Assembly: GCF_901827185.1 (NCBI RefSeq)
Contig: NZ_LR594672.1
Coordinates: 372,001-436,000, forward strand
DNA from: Variovorax sp. PBL-E5
GTDB lineage: Bacteria; Pseudomonadota; Gammaproteobacteria; Burkholderiales; Burkholderiaceae_C
Reading direction: 5' to 3'
DNA: 64,000 nucleotides
Both the position numbers and the translations under genes were made by a program. Shown piece after piece: positions 33,746 through 42,341 of the stretch (position 1 is the first letter of the stretch; each line of letters begins with the position of its first letter). The notes beneath the pieces were generated by a model. The model was not told where the DNA came from, ran no database searches, and worked only from the letters and a program-made list of their open reading frames with translations.

Positions 33746-34135
33746 ATGAAAAGAATGATGGCCTATCGGGCCGTGGCCGTCGCCGTGCTCGGTGCAGCGC
33801 TTTCGATATCCGCAACCGCAGAGGTCTTGGCTAGCGAGTACCAGGCGGCGATGCAATCGGCTCGCGACAAGCCAGCGATGCTGCTCTACATATCTGGTGT
33901 TGGAACCGGCTTTGGCTGGGCAAACGAGACAAACACCTACAACAAGGTGCGACCGCTGTACTGCCAGCCAGAGACGCTATCGATGAACGCACAGAATTTC
34001 ACGCAAATTCTCGACGCGCGCTTGGCAAAGGTTACAGCGGAGAATCGCGCAATCGGCAAATCCACGGATATGACGAAATTGCACGCCGAGTTTGAGCTAC
34101 TCCGCGGTCTTGAACAAACGTTTCCATGCCAATAG
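33746..34135 (+). CDS. Secreted Rap1a/Tai-like protein
   Basis: The 129-residue protein has a signal peptide (AVAVAVLGAALSISATA) and a mature part with LLYISGVGTGFGWAN, LYCQPETL and a following helix. This is the pattern of Rap1a/Tai periplasmic immunity-like proteins (one Gly-rich helix, then CxP). Whether it is an immunity protein here is not shown: no toxin gene is adjacent. ATG 33746 follows an AAGGACTTTGGA site. Confidence 0.6.
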   Translation: MKRMMAYRAVAVAVLGAALSISATAEVLASEYQAAMQSARDKPAMLLYISGVGTGFGWANETNTYNKVRPLYCQPETLSMNAQNFTQILDARLAKVTAENRAIGKSTDMTKLHAEFELLRGLEQTFPCQ

Positions 34136-34156
34136 CGCAGTCCCGGCAGCCAGCGC

Positions 34157-34192
34157 AAAGAGAAGCCCCCAAAGAACAGGTTCTTTAGGGGC
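34157..34192 (-). terminator. Intrinsic terminator
   Basis: A GCCCCTAAAGAAC/GTTCTTTGGGGGC stem is followed by TTCTCTTT on the minus strand, after the gene ending at 34215. Confidence 0.8.
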
Positions 34193-34214
34193 GAGAATCA
34201 GCTCGGGCTAAGGG

Positions 34215-34520
34215 CTAGAGCATGTCGTGCAGGCGGCGCGCGTCGCGCAGCTGACGGATGAGCTCGAGCACGACCTGCGGCTGTGCAGCGGCGATGTAAG
34301 CGACGTCGGCATCCCGGGTCGAGTACTGCGTCTCGTCCTCACCGAGCACCTCGATGTCGTAGCCGTGACGCGGGTTCTCGCGCGGTGCCGAGACAAAGCT
34401 CGGAAGTCCCGGGGAGCTGCGGACCTTCCAGGGCCCTTTGGTGGCAGCGTTGGCTAGGTTCTCGAGAGCTTCGAGGTCGAGTGGGGCGCCGGCGCCGCGG
34501 CAGGGGGTGGTATCAGGCAT
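34215..34520 (-). CDS. Ead/Ea22-like protein
   Basis: The 101-residue protein has LEALENLANAATKGPW at about residues 15-30 and then DADVAYIAAAQPQVVLELI and QLRDARR at the C-terminus. This is the signature of the Ead/Ea22-like domain of lambdoid phages and prophages, whose function is poorly known. ATG 34520 was preferred over the longer ATG at 34577. Confidence 0.75.
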   Translation of the reverse strand: MPDTTPCRGAGAPLDLEALENLANAATKGPWKVRSSPGLPSFVSAPRENPRHGYDIEVLGEDETQYSTRDADVAYIAAAQPQVVLELIRQLRDARRLHDML

Positions 34521-34595
34521 GGTGTTTCCTTCGTTAAGCGAGTGCTGCGCGGAGCAGCGGCCTGCCTTCTGTAGCAACCGGACCGGCCACGCCGC

Positions 34596-35147
34596 TTAAC
34601 GCGCCTTCTGGAGAGGGATGGGCCGCCCGGCCTGGTCGAACCGCTTCGGGAACAGCACCTGCAGCTTGTAGCCAGGCTTCACGACCTGGAACCGGTCATC
34701 GAGCTCCAGGAAGAATTCCTTGACGTCACGGCGCGAGACGTGGCCATCCGTCGGACCGGCGAAGCACAGCTGCGCTGCCGACAAATCCGAGCCCGGGCGC
34801 CACATGATGCGAAAGGCGTCCAGAAGCATCTGCTTGGGAACAAGGAAGCAGTCGAAGCGCAGCACGCAACCGACGCGGGCCTGATGCGCGGCCTCGAGCC
34901 AGGCCGCTGCGGCGTCTCGATGAGCCGCCTCATCTCCGGCATCGTGCAGTCGTCGGGCCTCACGAAGTAGTTTTTCGAGCCCTTCAGGGCTGGTACCGGG
35001 CGCCCGCTCGTTCAAGGCTTCCACCTGGCTGCGCAGCTCCGCTTTAAGGGCAGCTGGCGCGATGCCGGCCGCATGGTAGCGGCGCACGAGCGCCTCGAGT
35101 TCCCGGGAGATTCGGCTTTGAGCTTCTTCGGATAGGGCGGGGGACAC
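34596..35147 (-). CDS. Hypothetical protein with coiled-coil-like N-terminus
   Basis: The 183-residue protein starts at GTG 35147. Its first 90 residues are Ala/Glu/Arg-rich and helical. The C-terminal half is mixed (LRFDCFLVPKQMLLDAF) and ends in a basic tail. It diverges from the gene at 35304. No family was recognised. Confidence 0.7.
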   Translation of the reverse strand: MSPALSEEAQSRISRELEALVRRYHAAGIAPAALKAELRSQVEALNERAPGTSPEGLEKLLREARRLHDAGDEAAHRDAAAAWLEAAHQARVGCVLRFDCFLVPKQMLLDAFRIMWRPGSDLSAAQLCFAGPTDGHVSRRDVKEFFLELDDRFQVVKPGYKLQVLFPKRFDQAGRPIPLQKAR

Positions 35148-35267
35148 GGTTGTCTTTCGGAGGCTGAAACCCCGTGTAGCAACGGCCGTATAAAAGGTTG
35201 CGTCCAGCGTAACCAGGGGTCCGCTTGGTCGCAGCCTCGGCGGAGCTGTGTGGTTTTCTCGCCAGAA

Positions 35268-35303
35268 CTACACGTGGCATTGCTCCGACTTTCCGAGGGG
35301 ACC
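35268..35303 (+). promoter_or_regulatory. Recurrent leader motif
   Basis: CTACACGTGG at 35268 is followed by TTTCCGAGGGGACC directly before ATG 35304. Confidence 0.5.
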
Positions 35304-35936
35304 ATGCCATACCTTGTCGACATTCATTGCTCCTATCAGCGCCGAGACCCCTGGGAGGGGTTCCGGACGGCACACGATTTCGCCCTGCTCGACGCCTTCC
35401 GAAAAGGCGCAACGCTGCATTTGGCGCTGCATGAATCCCCATGGCGCTGGTTTCTCCGGCCTGAGCAGGGGGATGAGGTCCTGGTGTGGAGCGGAGCACC
35501 TCAGGGCCCAAAGGGGCAGCCTGAACTCCGTCCCACCATGCCTCTACTGTTGAAGGAGCTCGCCCAGCCGGTGGCGGCATCGGAGGGAGAGCCGGTTGGT
35601 ATCGAGCCCGGAGGCTGGCGCTTTGATGCTGAGGGATTTGCCCGGCGCGAGCGGGAGTGGTCGGAGGTGGTCGCCTGGCGCGAGGCGCGCAGGCAGAACC
35701 CCACGCTGTACAACCCTGAGCTCGGGCGCCTGAGTGCGGCCGCGTTGGCGACGCTGCGGCTGCTGAAGACTGGTCAGGTCGTGTACCCGTACCCCGAACT
35801 GGAAGCGCCGCTCCTGGAGCTGGATGCGCAGGGGCTGCTGAACATGCCCAGCGGCGCAGCGTTCAGCCTGGTTCCGCCGGCGCGCCGTCTGCAGGTGCCC
35901 CGCGGACCGACGCTCAAGCTCAACTTCGCGGGCTGA
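35304..35936 (+). CDS. Hypothetical protein
   Basis: The 210-residue protein starts at ATG 35304 with a GAGGGGAC site; a longer start at 35250 lacks one. It has an N-terminal beta region with a WRWFLRP segment, a charged helix (ARREREWSEVVAWREARR) and a Leu-rich C-terminal half. No family was recognised. Confidence 0.7.
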   Translation: MPYLVDIHCSYQRRDPWEGFRTAHDFALLDAFRKGATLHLALHESPWRWFLRPEQGDEVLVWSGAPQGPKGQPELRPTMPLLLKELAQPVAASEGEPVGIEPGGWRFDAEGFARREREWSEVVAWREARRQNPTLYNPELGRLSAAALATLRLLKTGQVVYPYPELEAPLLELDAQGLLNMPSGAAFSLVPPARRLQVPRGPTLKLNFAG

Positions 35937-36076
35937 CGCGACCGCGCCAAGAGATGGCGGGAGCCGCCGGCTTCGCGACCCCCAGGCCCTGGCTAGCAGC
36001 AGCCGTCTCCTCGGTGCCTATACGAGGAGAAAAACTTCCCTTCGAGCGCGCTGTTCAGTTGGCGCTGCGCCCAGGG

Positions 36077-36106
36077 CGAAAAGACCGTCCCGAGGCGGTC
36101 TTTTCT
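36077..36106. terminator. Bidirectional intrinsic terminator
   Basis: An AAAAGACCG/CGGTCTTTT stem has A runs on one side and T runs on the other, so it can serve the plus gene ending at 35936 and the minus gene ending at 36176. Confidence 0.85.
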
Positions 36107-36175
36107 TATCCGTTCGGCCAGCACATGTGCGGTGATTGGTGGGGCGGGCCCGAGCCCGCGAGTAGGGAGCGGCCG

Positions 36176-36562
36176 CTAGCCGCTGGTCGAAAGTAACGCG
36201 CGCGCCTTGGCCAAGCGCGCCGGCAATTCGCGGTACCAGGGACTCTGCCGGACGTCAGCTTGCTCCAAAGAAGAAGTTTCTTGGTAGTACTGCTCAATCG
36301 CGCCTGCGTACCGCTCGCACATCTCGACCTCTTCTTTGTAGCGCTTGGCTTTGCGCAAGAGAATCGCCACCCGCTCGAAGTAGAACGGGGCGGCGACCAC
36401 GCCATGGTCTGCCATGTTGCGCAGTTCAGCTTCGCAACATTGCAGCATCAGCGGGAGGTCCTGCGCACTGTCGCGTGCCAGGGTCCAGGTGGGTTTGCCG
36501 CCAACCGTGGCGGTGCTGGGTGCCCATGTCGTAGAAGGCTTGTCGGACGCCCGGCTCATCAC
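36176..36562 (-). CDS. Hypothetical helical protein
   Basis: The 128-residue protein is helical after a Ser/Thr-rich start, with LRNMADHG and a following CERYAGAIEQYYQE helix that looks like TPR-type packing. The start is uncertain (36562 or 36559) because no clear ribosome-binding site is present. A short upstream frame (MRENADMKLL...) ends in TGATG overlap with this start, so coupling to a leader peptide is possible. Confidence 0.6.
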   Translation of the reverse strand: MMSRASDKPSTTWAPSTATVGGKPTWTLARDSAQDLPLMLQCCEAELRNMADHGVVAAPFYFERVAILLRKAKRYKEEVEMCERYAGAIEQYYQETSSLEQADVRQSPWYRELPARLAKARALLSTSG

Positions 36563-36721
36563 ACGGGCCTATCGCCGCCGCGGCAGCATGTTGGAAGCGC
36601 CAGAAGTTTCATGTCCGCATTTTCGCGCATGACGGTCACCGGAGCTGCCGCCAAGCTGGACCGTAGAGCACGGACGCGCCCCGAACGACTGTGGCGCCGG
36701 TCACCGGCGGTCAGCGACCCG

Positions 36722-36934
36722 CTACTTTTTGGGGGCCATCACGCCCATGGCCAGCTGTGTATTCAGGGAGGCTATTTGCTGCACAAGCCCCCATTGCCGC
36801 GTCATCAGCTCCAAAAACTCAGGGTTGGGCGGCATCGCCTTGGCCGAAAGCGCGAGCTGCGACATCGCTTGGGCGATGTCCTGCTGCTCCGCATAGATTT
36901 TCTTCGCGGCTTCCGAGTATTCGTCCAGCGTCAT
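36722..36934 (-). CDS. Small helical protein
   Basis: The 70-residue protein starts at ATG 36934 with a CCAGGAGAT site. It is almost all helix with regular hydrophobic spacing (EYSEAAKKIYAEQQDIAQAM), suggesting a coiled coil or helical hairpin. No family was recognised. Confidence 0.65.
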   Translation of the reverse strand: MTLDEYSEAAKKIYAEQQDIAQAMSQLALSAKAMPPNPEFLELMTRQWGLVQQIASLNTQLAMGVMAPKK

Positions 36935-37084
36935 GCCATATCTCCTGGTCGTGGTGCGAAATCTTAGCGTTCCTGGGAGGCGAGGTCGAGCGCCACCGGA
37001 GCCGAGCGGGGGCACTCGCTACAGGAAGAAGACCTCTTGTTCAACCTCAGGCGCCAGCACCCGCAGGCGCATCCAAGGACTCCC

Positions 37085-37807
37085 ATGACCCACACCCTCC
37101 AGTGCAGGTTCGCGCACACAGCGCTTGCCAAAGGTGCGACCACGCTTTCCGACACGCTTCTCGTCTTCCTGCCGGGCGCGTTCCTCCAGCCGGAGGAGTT
37201 CGAACGCCAAGGCATCATCGCTGCTGTCAAGGAGCGGAACCTCGCGGTCGATGCCCTCCTGGTGGACGCCAACGTCGCGTTCTACTACGACCAGAGCTTC
37301 GTCGAGAGGCTGCATCTGGACGTCATCCGGCCGCAGCGCGAGGCAGGCTACAAGTCCATCTGGCTCGTCGGTGTCTCCATCGGAGGCTTTGGCGCGCTGA
37401 TTCATGAACTGGCCTACCCGGGCGCGGTCGACGGCATCGTCACGATTGCCCCGTACCTCGGCCGGCGCCCTATCGCCGCGGCAATCCAAGCCGCCGGTGG
37501 CCTGCGGAGCTGGCAAGTGCCCGAAGGGCCTCCGCCGGACCAGGAAGTCGACCGCAAGCTGTGGCCATTGCTCAAGCGCTACACCCAAGCAGACGCTTCC
37601 AGCGGCCTGCCTCCGGTGTATCTCGGCTACGGCTTGGACGACCGCTTTGCAAGCAACCATCGGGTGCTCGCGGACGCGCTGCCGGAAGGCCGTGTGTTCA
37701 CGACACCAGGGGGCCATGCCTGGCCGCAATGGTCGCAGCTCTGGCGCGAGGTGCTCGAGGTGCTGCCCCTGCCCATGGCTGAAAAGGCTGCGGCCGCTAC
37801 GGTTTAG
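37085..37807 (+). CDS. Alpha/beta hydrolase
   Basis: The 240-residue protein has a nucleophile elbow GVSIGG (Ser about 100), an acid in GLDDRF and a histidine in GGHAWPQW, in the right order for an alpha/beta hydrolase triad. It lacks a signal peptide. It would cleave an ester, thioester or similar bond of an unknown substrate. ATG 37085 was chosen because upstream codons are not domain-like. Confidence 0.8.
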   Translation: MTHTLQCRFAHTALAKGATTLSDTLLVFLPGAFLQPEEFERQGIIAAVKERNLAVDALLVDANVAFYYDQSFVERLHLDVIRPQREAGYKSIWLVGVSIGGFGALIHELAYPGAVDGIVTIAPYLGRRPIAAAIQAAGGLRSWQVPEGPPPDQEVDRKLWPLLKRYTQADASSGLPPVYLGYGLDDRFASNHRVLADALPEGRVFTTPGGHAWPQWSQLWREVLEVLPLPMAEKAAAATV

Positions 37808-37833
37808 GCCTTACTCTCAAGCTTGTCCTCATT

Positions 37834-37869
37834 TGATTGGCCCCCCGGAAACGGTGGGCCAATTTTTTG
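37834..37869 (+). terminator. Intrinsic terminator
   Basis: An ATTGGCCC/GGGCCAAT stem is followed by a T run, after the gene ending at 37807. Confidence 0.9.
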
Positions 37870-37989
37870 TATGCGGACAATCGGCGGAGTACGTGTCGCG
37901 GCGCTTAACGGGGAGCTACTGCCTTGCAACCGCCGAGTTCTCGGCTCAAAATTACTCGTTACACGCGTCGCAATCGACGGAGGTGTGCC

Positions 37990-38946
37990 ATGGATTCATG
38001 CCGAAGCAGAGGGCCACTGGCGTGCACGCTCGTTTTGGCACTTCTGCCCCTCCCGTCTCTCGCAGACGTTGGTGGCCGTTCCGAGGCTGATGACACCGTG
38101 AAGCTCTACCGTGTTATCGAGCGCACGGCTATGCCGCAGGGGCCCATTCGCAGCTTCCCGTTTCATTCACAGTCCGTGTGCGAGTACGCGGGTCAACCTT
38201 TGCCCGGACCCAACCAAGCGCTTAGAGCGACCACGATAGCGGCGGTCGGGGATGACGAAGAGTACTTGTCCGTCGAAAGCTATGCGAAGTGCGCGCTGAA
38301 GGACCAACAGCCCTACTGCTTCTCCGTAATCCATCCGGGCGTTTGGACCTGGACCGAAGTTAGCATCTTGGACATCGCAGAGCGGCGCGAAGTGGTCCGC
38401 AGTGCCAGGTTTCCTGAGAATGTCTTCGAGCCTGTGCTAACCGCCCTGGAGGCATTAGTGCTCGAGAACATCGAGCGCCGCCTGCAGCAGCAACCAACGT
38501 TGCATACCGATGCGGGCCTGACAATACTGTATACGAGTGACGACCGCCGATTTGCGCGGAGGCAATGGCTGGCGCTCGAGAGGACTTTTGCTTTGCGCTG
38601 GGCGGGGTATCTAACTTCGCTTCCTCCCGGAGAGCAACGCGAGCTTCCTATCTATGCATTTCATTACGGCTGCCTAGCTGCGGGAGGTTCAGATTACCAG
38701 GTTACCTCGGACCCGCCGGGCGCAAGCATTCGCCTCATCAGTGACTTTGATTGGCAGGTCTGCAGGGCGCGGAACGCCGACCCTTGGAACCCTGACAAAT
38801 GTGCAGGCTGGAGTATCCTCGTCCAGCCTTCCGCGCTATTGATAGGCACATACCGCTATCACGCCACTTGGCCCAGTGGAAAGGAGTCTCGGAACGTCTT
38901 CAAGGTGGAGTACATGAAGCACGAGGCCGGCATCACCCTTCGTTAG
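37990..38946 (+). CDS. Secreted protein with PEGA-like segment
   Basis: The 318-residue protein starts at ATG 37990 with a GGAGGTG site and has a signal peptide (LACTLVLALLPLPSLA). Near residue 240 it has YQVTSDPPGASIRLI, a PEGA-type beta motif, and several cysteines that could form disulfides. It is probably periplasmic. No enzyme motif was recognised. Confidence 0.7.
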   Translation: MDSCRSRGPLACTLVLALLPLPSLADVGGRSEADDTVKLYRVIERTAMPQGPIRSFPFHSQSVCEYAGQPLPGPNQALRATTIAAVGDDEEYLSVESYAKCALKDQQPYCFSVIHPGVWTWTEVSILDIAERREVVRSARFPENVFEPVLTALEALVLENIERRLQQQPTLHTDAGLTILYTSDDRRFARRQWLALERTFALRWAGYLTSLPPGEQRELPIYAFHYGCLAAGGSDYQVTSDPPGASIRLISDFDWQVCRARNADPWNPDKCAGWSILVQPSALLIGTYRYHATWPSGKESRNVFKVEYMKHEAGITLR

Positions 38947-38988
38947 CTAATGCAGGGTGCTGGGTTGGCCTCTAAAAAAATCAGATGC

Positions 38989-39027
38989 AGAAGGGGCCGA
39001 CCGGCGCGAGTGCGCGGGTCGGCCCCT
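38989..39027 (-). terminator. Terminator-like hairpin
   Basis: A GGGGCCGACC/GGTCGGCCCC stem lies after the gene ending at 39060. The T tract is further away than usual. Confidence 0.6.
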
Positions 39028-39059
39028 GGCTGCTGCGGTGCGAGCTATGCCGCTGCCGA

Positions 39060-39392
39060 TTACTTCGACGCGATGTTCGTATGGTTGAAGGTCGAGACGA
39101 CCTTACTGTTCACACGCGAGCTGGGCTTCACGTTCTGGTCCGGAGCGTGAGCGGCGGCCACGGCCTGGGCGCGCACGGCTTCCTTGCTGGCAACCGATGC
39201 GACGGTCAGCACGCCGCGGCCGGGCTCGGCAGCCAGGTCGATGGACTTGGCTTCAACGACGGCTTCGATGTTCACTTCAGCGCGGTTCTTGCTCGAGGCG
39301 GACACATGCACGCCGTCGTAGGTTTCGGCGTGGGCGCCCAGCGAAAGACCGAAGGCGGCGATAGCGGCGAGGGCGAGGAGAGACTTCTTCAT
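39060..39392 (-). CDS. Small secreted protein, DUF4148-like
   Basis: The 110-residue protein has a signal peptide (KKSLLALAAIAAFGLSLGAHA), and the mature part is Ala/Val/Lys-rich, as in small DUF4148-type periplasmic proteins of Burkholderiales. ATG 39392 has a TCCGGTAGG region upstream and a cluster of CTATAC boxes beyond. The function is unknown. Confidence 0.65.
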   Translation of the reverse strand: MKKSLLALAAIAAFGLSLGAHAETYDGVHVSASSKNRAEVNIEAVVEAKSIDLAAEPGRGVLTVASVASKEAVRAQAVAAAHAPDQNVKPSSRVNSKVVSTFNHTNIASK

Positions 39393-39582
39393 GAGGGATT
39401 CCGGTAGGTGGATAGGCTTTAGGAAAGGTCCGTTTGTATAGGTCTGCAAATCTTATAGGTACTTACCCGGAGATTTAGTAGCCCTATAATCGAAACAGTG
39501 CGTCTCCGTGGCAGCTACAATGCACCTGACGGCGCCGTTGCCTACGGGTTTTTCCATTATAACACAACCGCTCTCTGTGGGT

Positions 39583-39613
39583 CTATAGAGCAACCGGAGA
39601 GGTTGCGTTATAG
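39583..39613. promoter_or_regulatory. Palindrome with paired TATAG boxes, operator-like
   Basis: CTATAGAGCAACC and GGTTGCGTTATAG flank a 5-base centre, with 11 of 13 arm positions matching. It lies in the otherwise empty region (39393-39626) upstream of the secreted-protein gene, where several TATAA/TATAG boxes are found. Confidence 0.5.
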
Positions 39614-39626
39614 GTTGATTGCCACC

Positions 39627-39656
39627 AAGGAAAAGCGAGACCCGAGGGGTCTCGCT
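39627..39656 (-). terminator. Intrinsic terminator
   Basis: A GCGAGACCC/GGGTCTCGC stem is followed by TTTTCC on the minus strand, after the gene ending at 39676. Confidence 0.85.
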
Positions 39657-39675
39657 GAATGATGGCAGACGCCGG

Positions 39676-40047
39676 CTATGCGCGCTTTCTGACGTGTCCG
39701 GGTGCTGGTGCGAACTGGCGCTCCGCCCAGACGTTGAGCCTGAACAGGTCTTCCAGGGGCATGTCGCCGAAGTCGAGCGTTGAAAGGCCTCCGTTGGCGC
39801 AGTCGACAATCACGCCGCCCTGCACGAAGCCCATGAACTCCTTGACGACAAAGCCGCCGCGGAGGACGAATGTCTGGAAGCTGGGCAAGCCAGGCGAGCC
39901 TTTGCCGCGCGGAACCCAGGCCTTCACCGGCTTGCTGCGGCCGATGGGGCCTTCCCGGAACCCGGTCTCGATGAGGTGGGCGCGCAGCAGGCGGTTGAGG
40001 GAGGCCGAAAGCCGGCGACGTTCGTTGCGATATTCCGTTGGGGTCAT
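39676..40047 (-). CDS. Small hypothetical protein
   Basis: The 123-residue protein starts at ATG 40047 with an AAAGGAGC site and the recurrent leader upstream. The N-terminal helix is strongly basic (YRNERRRLSASLNRLLRAHL) and a beta-rich centre (FVLRGGFVVKEFMGFVQGG) follows. No family was recognised. Confidence 0.75.
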   Translation of the reverse strand: MTPTEYRNERRRLSASLNRLLRAHLIETGFREGPIGRSKPVKAWVPRGKGSPGLPSFQTFVLRGGFVVKEFMGFVQGGVIVDCANGGLSTLDFGDMPLEDLFRLNVWAERQFAPAPGHVRKRA

Positions 40048-40062
40048 GAAGAGCTCCTTTTG

Positions 40063-40084
40063 TATTTCCTGCTTTCGTATAGCT
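40063..40084 (-). promoter_or_regulatory. Recurrent leader motif
   Basis: On the minus strand this reads AGCTATACGAAAGCAGGAAA, ahead of ATG 40047. Confidence 0.6.
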
Positions 40085-40110
40085 GGCGCACGTCGGGGCC
40101 CTAGGCATTG

Positions 40111-40129
40111 GCTACACGGAAGCAGGACC
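40111..40129 (+). promoter_or_regulatory. Recurrent leader motif
   Basis: GCTACACGGAAGCAGGACC lies 19-37 bases before ATG 40148, back to back with the leader of the opposite gene. Confidence 0.6.
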
Positions 40130-40147
40130 ACACTGGAGAGACTTCAA

Positions 40148-40351
40148 ATGAATATCCTGCGCGCGGAAGCCTACCTGGCCCGCTTTGCCAATTCGGAACG
40201 CCTGTCCGACATCTACGACGACGACGGCATGCTGCAGGCAGCGCTCGCCGTGCTGTTCCCAGGCTTCGAATACCCCGACTTCTCCCATCTCACGATGGCT
40301 GAGATTCGCAAACGCTATGCAGCCAACCCGCAGAATCTGCTGCCGACATAG
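40148..40351 (+). CDS. Small hypothetical protein
   Basis: The 67-residue acidic protein starts at ATG 40148 with a CTGGAGAG site and ends before a terminator. It contains a PDFSHLTMAEIRKRY segment. No family was recognised. Confidence 0.7.
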   Translation: MNILRAEAYLARFANSERLSDIYDDDGMLQAALAVLFPGFEYPDFSHLTMAEIRKRYAANPQNLLPT

Positions 40352-40369
40352 CCTGCTTGCCTCATTCCA

Positions 40370-40392
40370 AGACCTCTCCGGAGGTCTTTTTC
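40370..40392 (+). terminator. Intrinsic terminator
   Basis: An AGACCTC/GAGGTCT stem is followed by TTTTTC. Confidence 0.85.
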
Positions 40393-40405
40393 ACGTCCGT
40401 GGGGA

Positions 40406-40440
40406 CGAAAAAAGGCGCCAGCCGGTGAGGGCTGGCGCAG
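40406..40440 (-). terminator. Intrinsic terminator
   Basis: A GCGCCAGCC/GGCTGGCGC stem is followed by CTTTTTTCG on the minus strand. Confidence 0.85.
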
Positions 40441-40449
40441 GGAATGACT

Positions 40450-41322
40450 TCAGTCGAAGATACAGGTGGGCGCAGGGCCCGAGCGAGTGTCCTTGAGGTT
40501 CACGGCGTGCTTTGAGGCCAGGAACATCCAACAATAGTGGTGACCGTCACGGCGCATCTCCTTGACGCCAATCTCCCGTGCGGCGGTGACCGCCTCTTCA
40601 GGGCCCTCGGCGAGATTCCAGGGTTCACCGAACCCCACGCCTCCGTGGATGAAGCGCCAAGCCCATGAGCTCTTGCGCTCGTACACCTGAGGGTCCGGAC
40701 GGTATTCGGTGTGTTCCGGCAGCTCGAACTCCATGGAGAGCAAACCCCCGCCGGTTTTGGCCAGCGTCACCGTCTCGAAGGCCCCGCGTCCATCCGGGCG
40801 GCGAGGACCGCATCCCCAGACGACGAACTCATCGAAGCGGACCTGGAGCTCCCAGCCTCCGCAACCATCCTTCGGCGCTGGGCCGCGATAGACTTCTGCC
40901 AGCAGCTTGGGCATGACCATCGAATAGCGCTCGCCCGGGTACTTTGCCTGCAGCTCGAGGATTTGCGCAGATGAGAAGCGGCCGGCCTCGTCGACGTCCA
41001 CCGTCGCGGTCTCGCCATCCGCCTTGAGCCATGCGCTCTGAGGGATGTGCCAGACAACGGCCATGTGCGCATCCTCGTCGACCCGCTCGACCTTGCCGGA
41101 GCCCATAACGCTGGACCAGCCCATTGCGGCACCTTTCGGCCCCGCCGGGTTGCACCAGTGAGGGTTCTGCTCCCGCATGGCCACCCAGAGTGCCTCCTCG
41201 AAGGCGGCCAAGTTGTCATCATCGTAGGGGATGTCCGTTTGCAGCAGCACGTCGGAGGACTGCTTCAGTGGGGGCCGAAAGCCCCAGTTTGTTCGTTCGA
41301 AGGTGGCGCGATACAGCGGCAT
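40450..41322 (-). CDS. Hypothetical protein
   Basis: The 290-residue protein starts at ATG 41322 and has the recurrent leader upstream. It is Trp- and Gly-rich and mainly beta, with a C-terminal HHYCWMFLASKHAVNL segment. No signal peptide is present. No family was recognised. Confidence 0.75.
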   Translation of the reverse strand: MPLYRATFERTNWGFRPPLKQSSDVLLQTDIPYDDDNLAAFEEALWVAMREQNPHWCNPAGPKGAAMGWSSVMGSGKVERVDEDAHMAVVWHIPQSAWLKADGETATVDVDEAGRFSSAQILELQAKYPGERYSMVMPKLLAEVYRGPAPKDGCGGWELQVRFDEFVVWGCGPRRPDGRGAFETVTLAKTGGGLLSMEFELPEHTEYRPDPQVYERKSSWAWRFIHGGVGFGEPWNLAEGPEEAVTAAREIGVKEMRRDGHHYCWMFLASKHAVNLKDTRSGPAPTCIFD

Positions 41323-41341
41323 GTTCTCTTTCGTTCAGGTT

Positions 41342-41361
41342 AGTGTCCTGAGGCGTCTAGA
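41342..41361 (-). promoter_or_regulatory. Recurrent leader motif
   Basis: On the minus strand this reads TCTAGACGCCTCAGGACACT, ahead of ATG 41322. Confidence 0.6.
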
Positions 41362-41527
41362 GACGTCACGCCGCCACGCTTGCGGATTTTTCCCCCACGC
41401 AGACCGGCGCAAGATGGTGGGTAAGGGCCTTTAGCGAAGTTGGCTGAGGCCGTGCCGCCGCCGCAGGGGCCCACGCGGCGGTACAGAGCTCGCCGTAGGC
41501 CCGGCCCAAGGCCATTTGGTTACTTGG

Positions 41528-42142
41528 CTACCTGTTCGGACTGGCGAGGAGCTTGTCTTTGGCGGCGTTGTACTGGTCGAGGGTGACGTGGCCATCGTCC
41601 TTTAGCTTGCTCCACTTGATGAGCTCGTCGGCGACAGAGTAGGACGGCGACAGCCCTCCCCCATGAACGATATTCACGTCGGCCTGCTTGGCAGCTGGCA
41701 CGGCGGCCTTCGACTTCGAAGTGAAGATGCCGTTGGCCTCAATCCACCTCTCATGGCCTCGCATCGGATTCAGGAAGAGCACCTTTACGAGGGTGAAGTA
41801 GCCGAACGCTATAGACGCGGCGACCCCCCAGGCAAAGGCCGATTCAACGGCGTAGCTGCGGTCCCATTTGTCCAGATTGCCTTCCCATACCCTGAGCACA
41901 TTTCCCGCCGCGAACAGCGCGCAGCCGGCGAACACGATAAACCAGTAGCCCCGGAAATTTCGAACCGCAGTCTCCATGTGAGAGAAGTCCGCGTTCTTTT
42001 TTAGCATCCAGACTCCGAAGGCGAGGAAGAGAACCGGGATGATGCCGACAAAAAACAAGCTAGGCACCAGCAGCAGACCGAAGATGAAAATCTTGCTCTG
42101 GTCCGAGCTCGTTAAAGGTTGGCTGTATGTTGAAGAGGACAT
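41528..42142 (-). CDS. Membrane protein with C-terminal SHOCT domain
   Basis: The 204-residue protein has about four hydrophobic segments in its first 120 residues and a cytoplasmic tail. It ends with a SHOCT-type motif (ELIKWSKLKDDGHVTLDQYNAAKDKLL), common in short membrane proteins where it may aid oligomerisation. ATG 42142 is preferred to ATG 42151. The function is unknown. Confidence 0.75.
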   Translation of the reverse strand: MSSSTYSQPLTSSDQSKIFIFGLLLVPSLFFVGIIPVLFLAFGVWMLKKNADFSHMETAVRNFRGYWFIVFAGCALFAAGNVLRVWEGNLDKWDRSYAVESAFAWGVAASIAFGYFTLVKVLFLNPMRGHERWIEANGIFTSKSKAAVPAAKQADVNIVHGGGLSPSYSVADELIKWSKLKDDGHVTLDQYNAAKDKLLASPNR

Positions 42143-42293
42143 TGGGCTCATTGATTGTGCCGAGGCATTGTAAGCATTTATTGCTAATGAGGTTGGCCTG
42201 GCTGGTACAAGTGCCGACCCTGCCTATAGATTTGTGCATTTCTCCCTCGGTACCGTCCGCCCTTTTACCCTTTCGGCTGGCGGTACCCAGGCA

Positions 42294-42321
42294 AGAAAAA
42301 GCCCGTCGCAAGGACGGGCTC
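42294..42321 (-). terminator. Intrinsic terminator
   Basis: A GCCCGTC/GACGGGC stem is followed by TTTTTCTTG on the minus strand. Confidence 0.85.
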
Positions 42322-42341
42322 GTGAAGTGACGGGAGGAGGC

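Noticed and set aside
39453..39557. 34-residue minus-strand frame upstream of the secreted-protein gene
   Set aside because: Its start codon overlaps a likely -10 box (TATAAT) and it has no ribosome-binding site.
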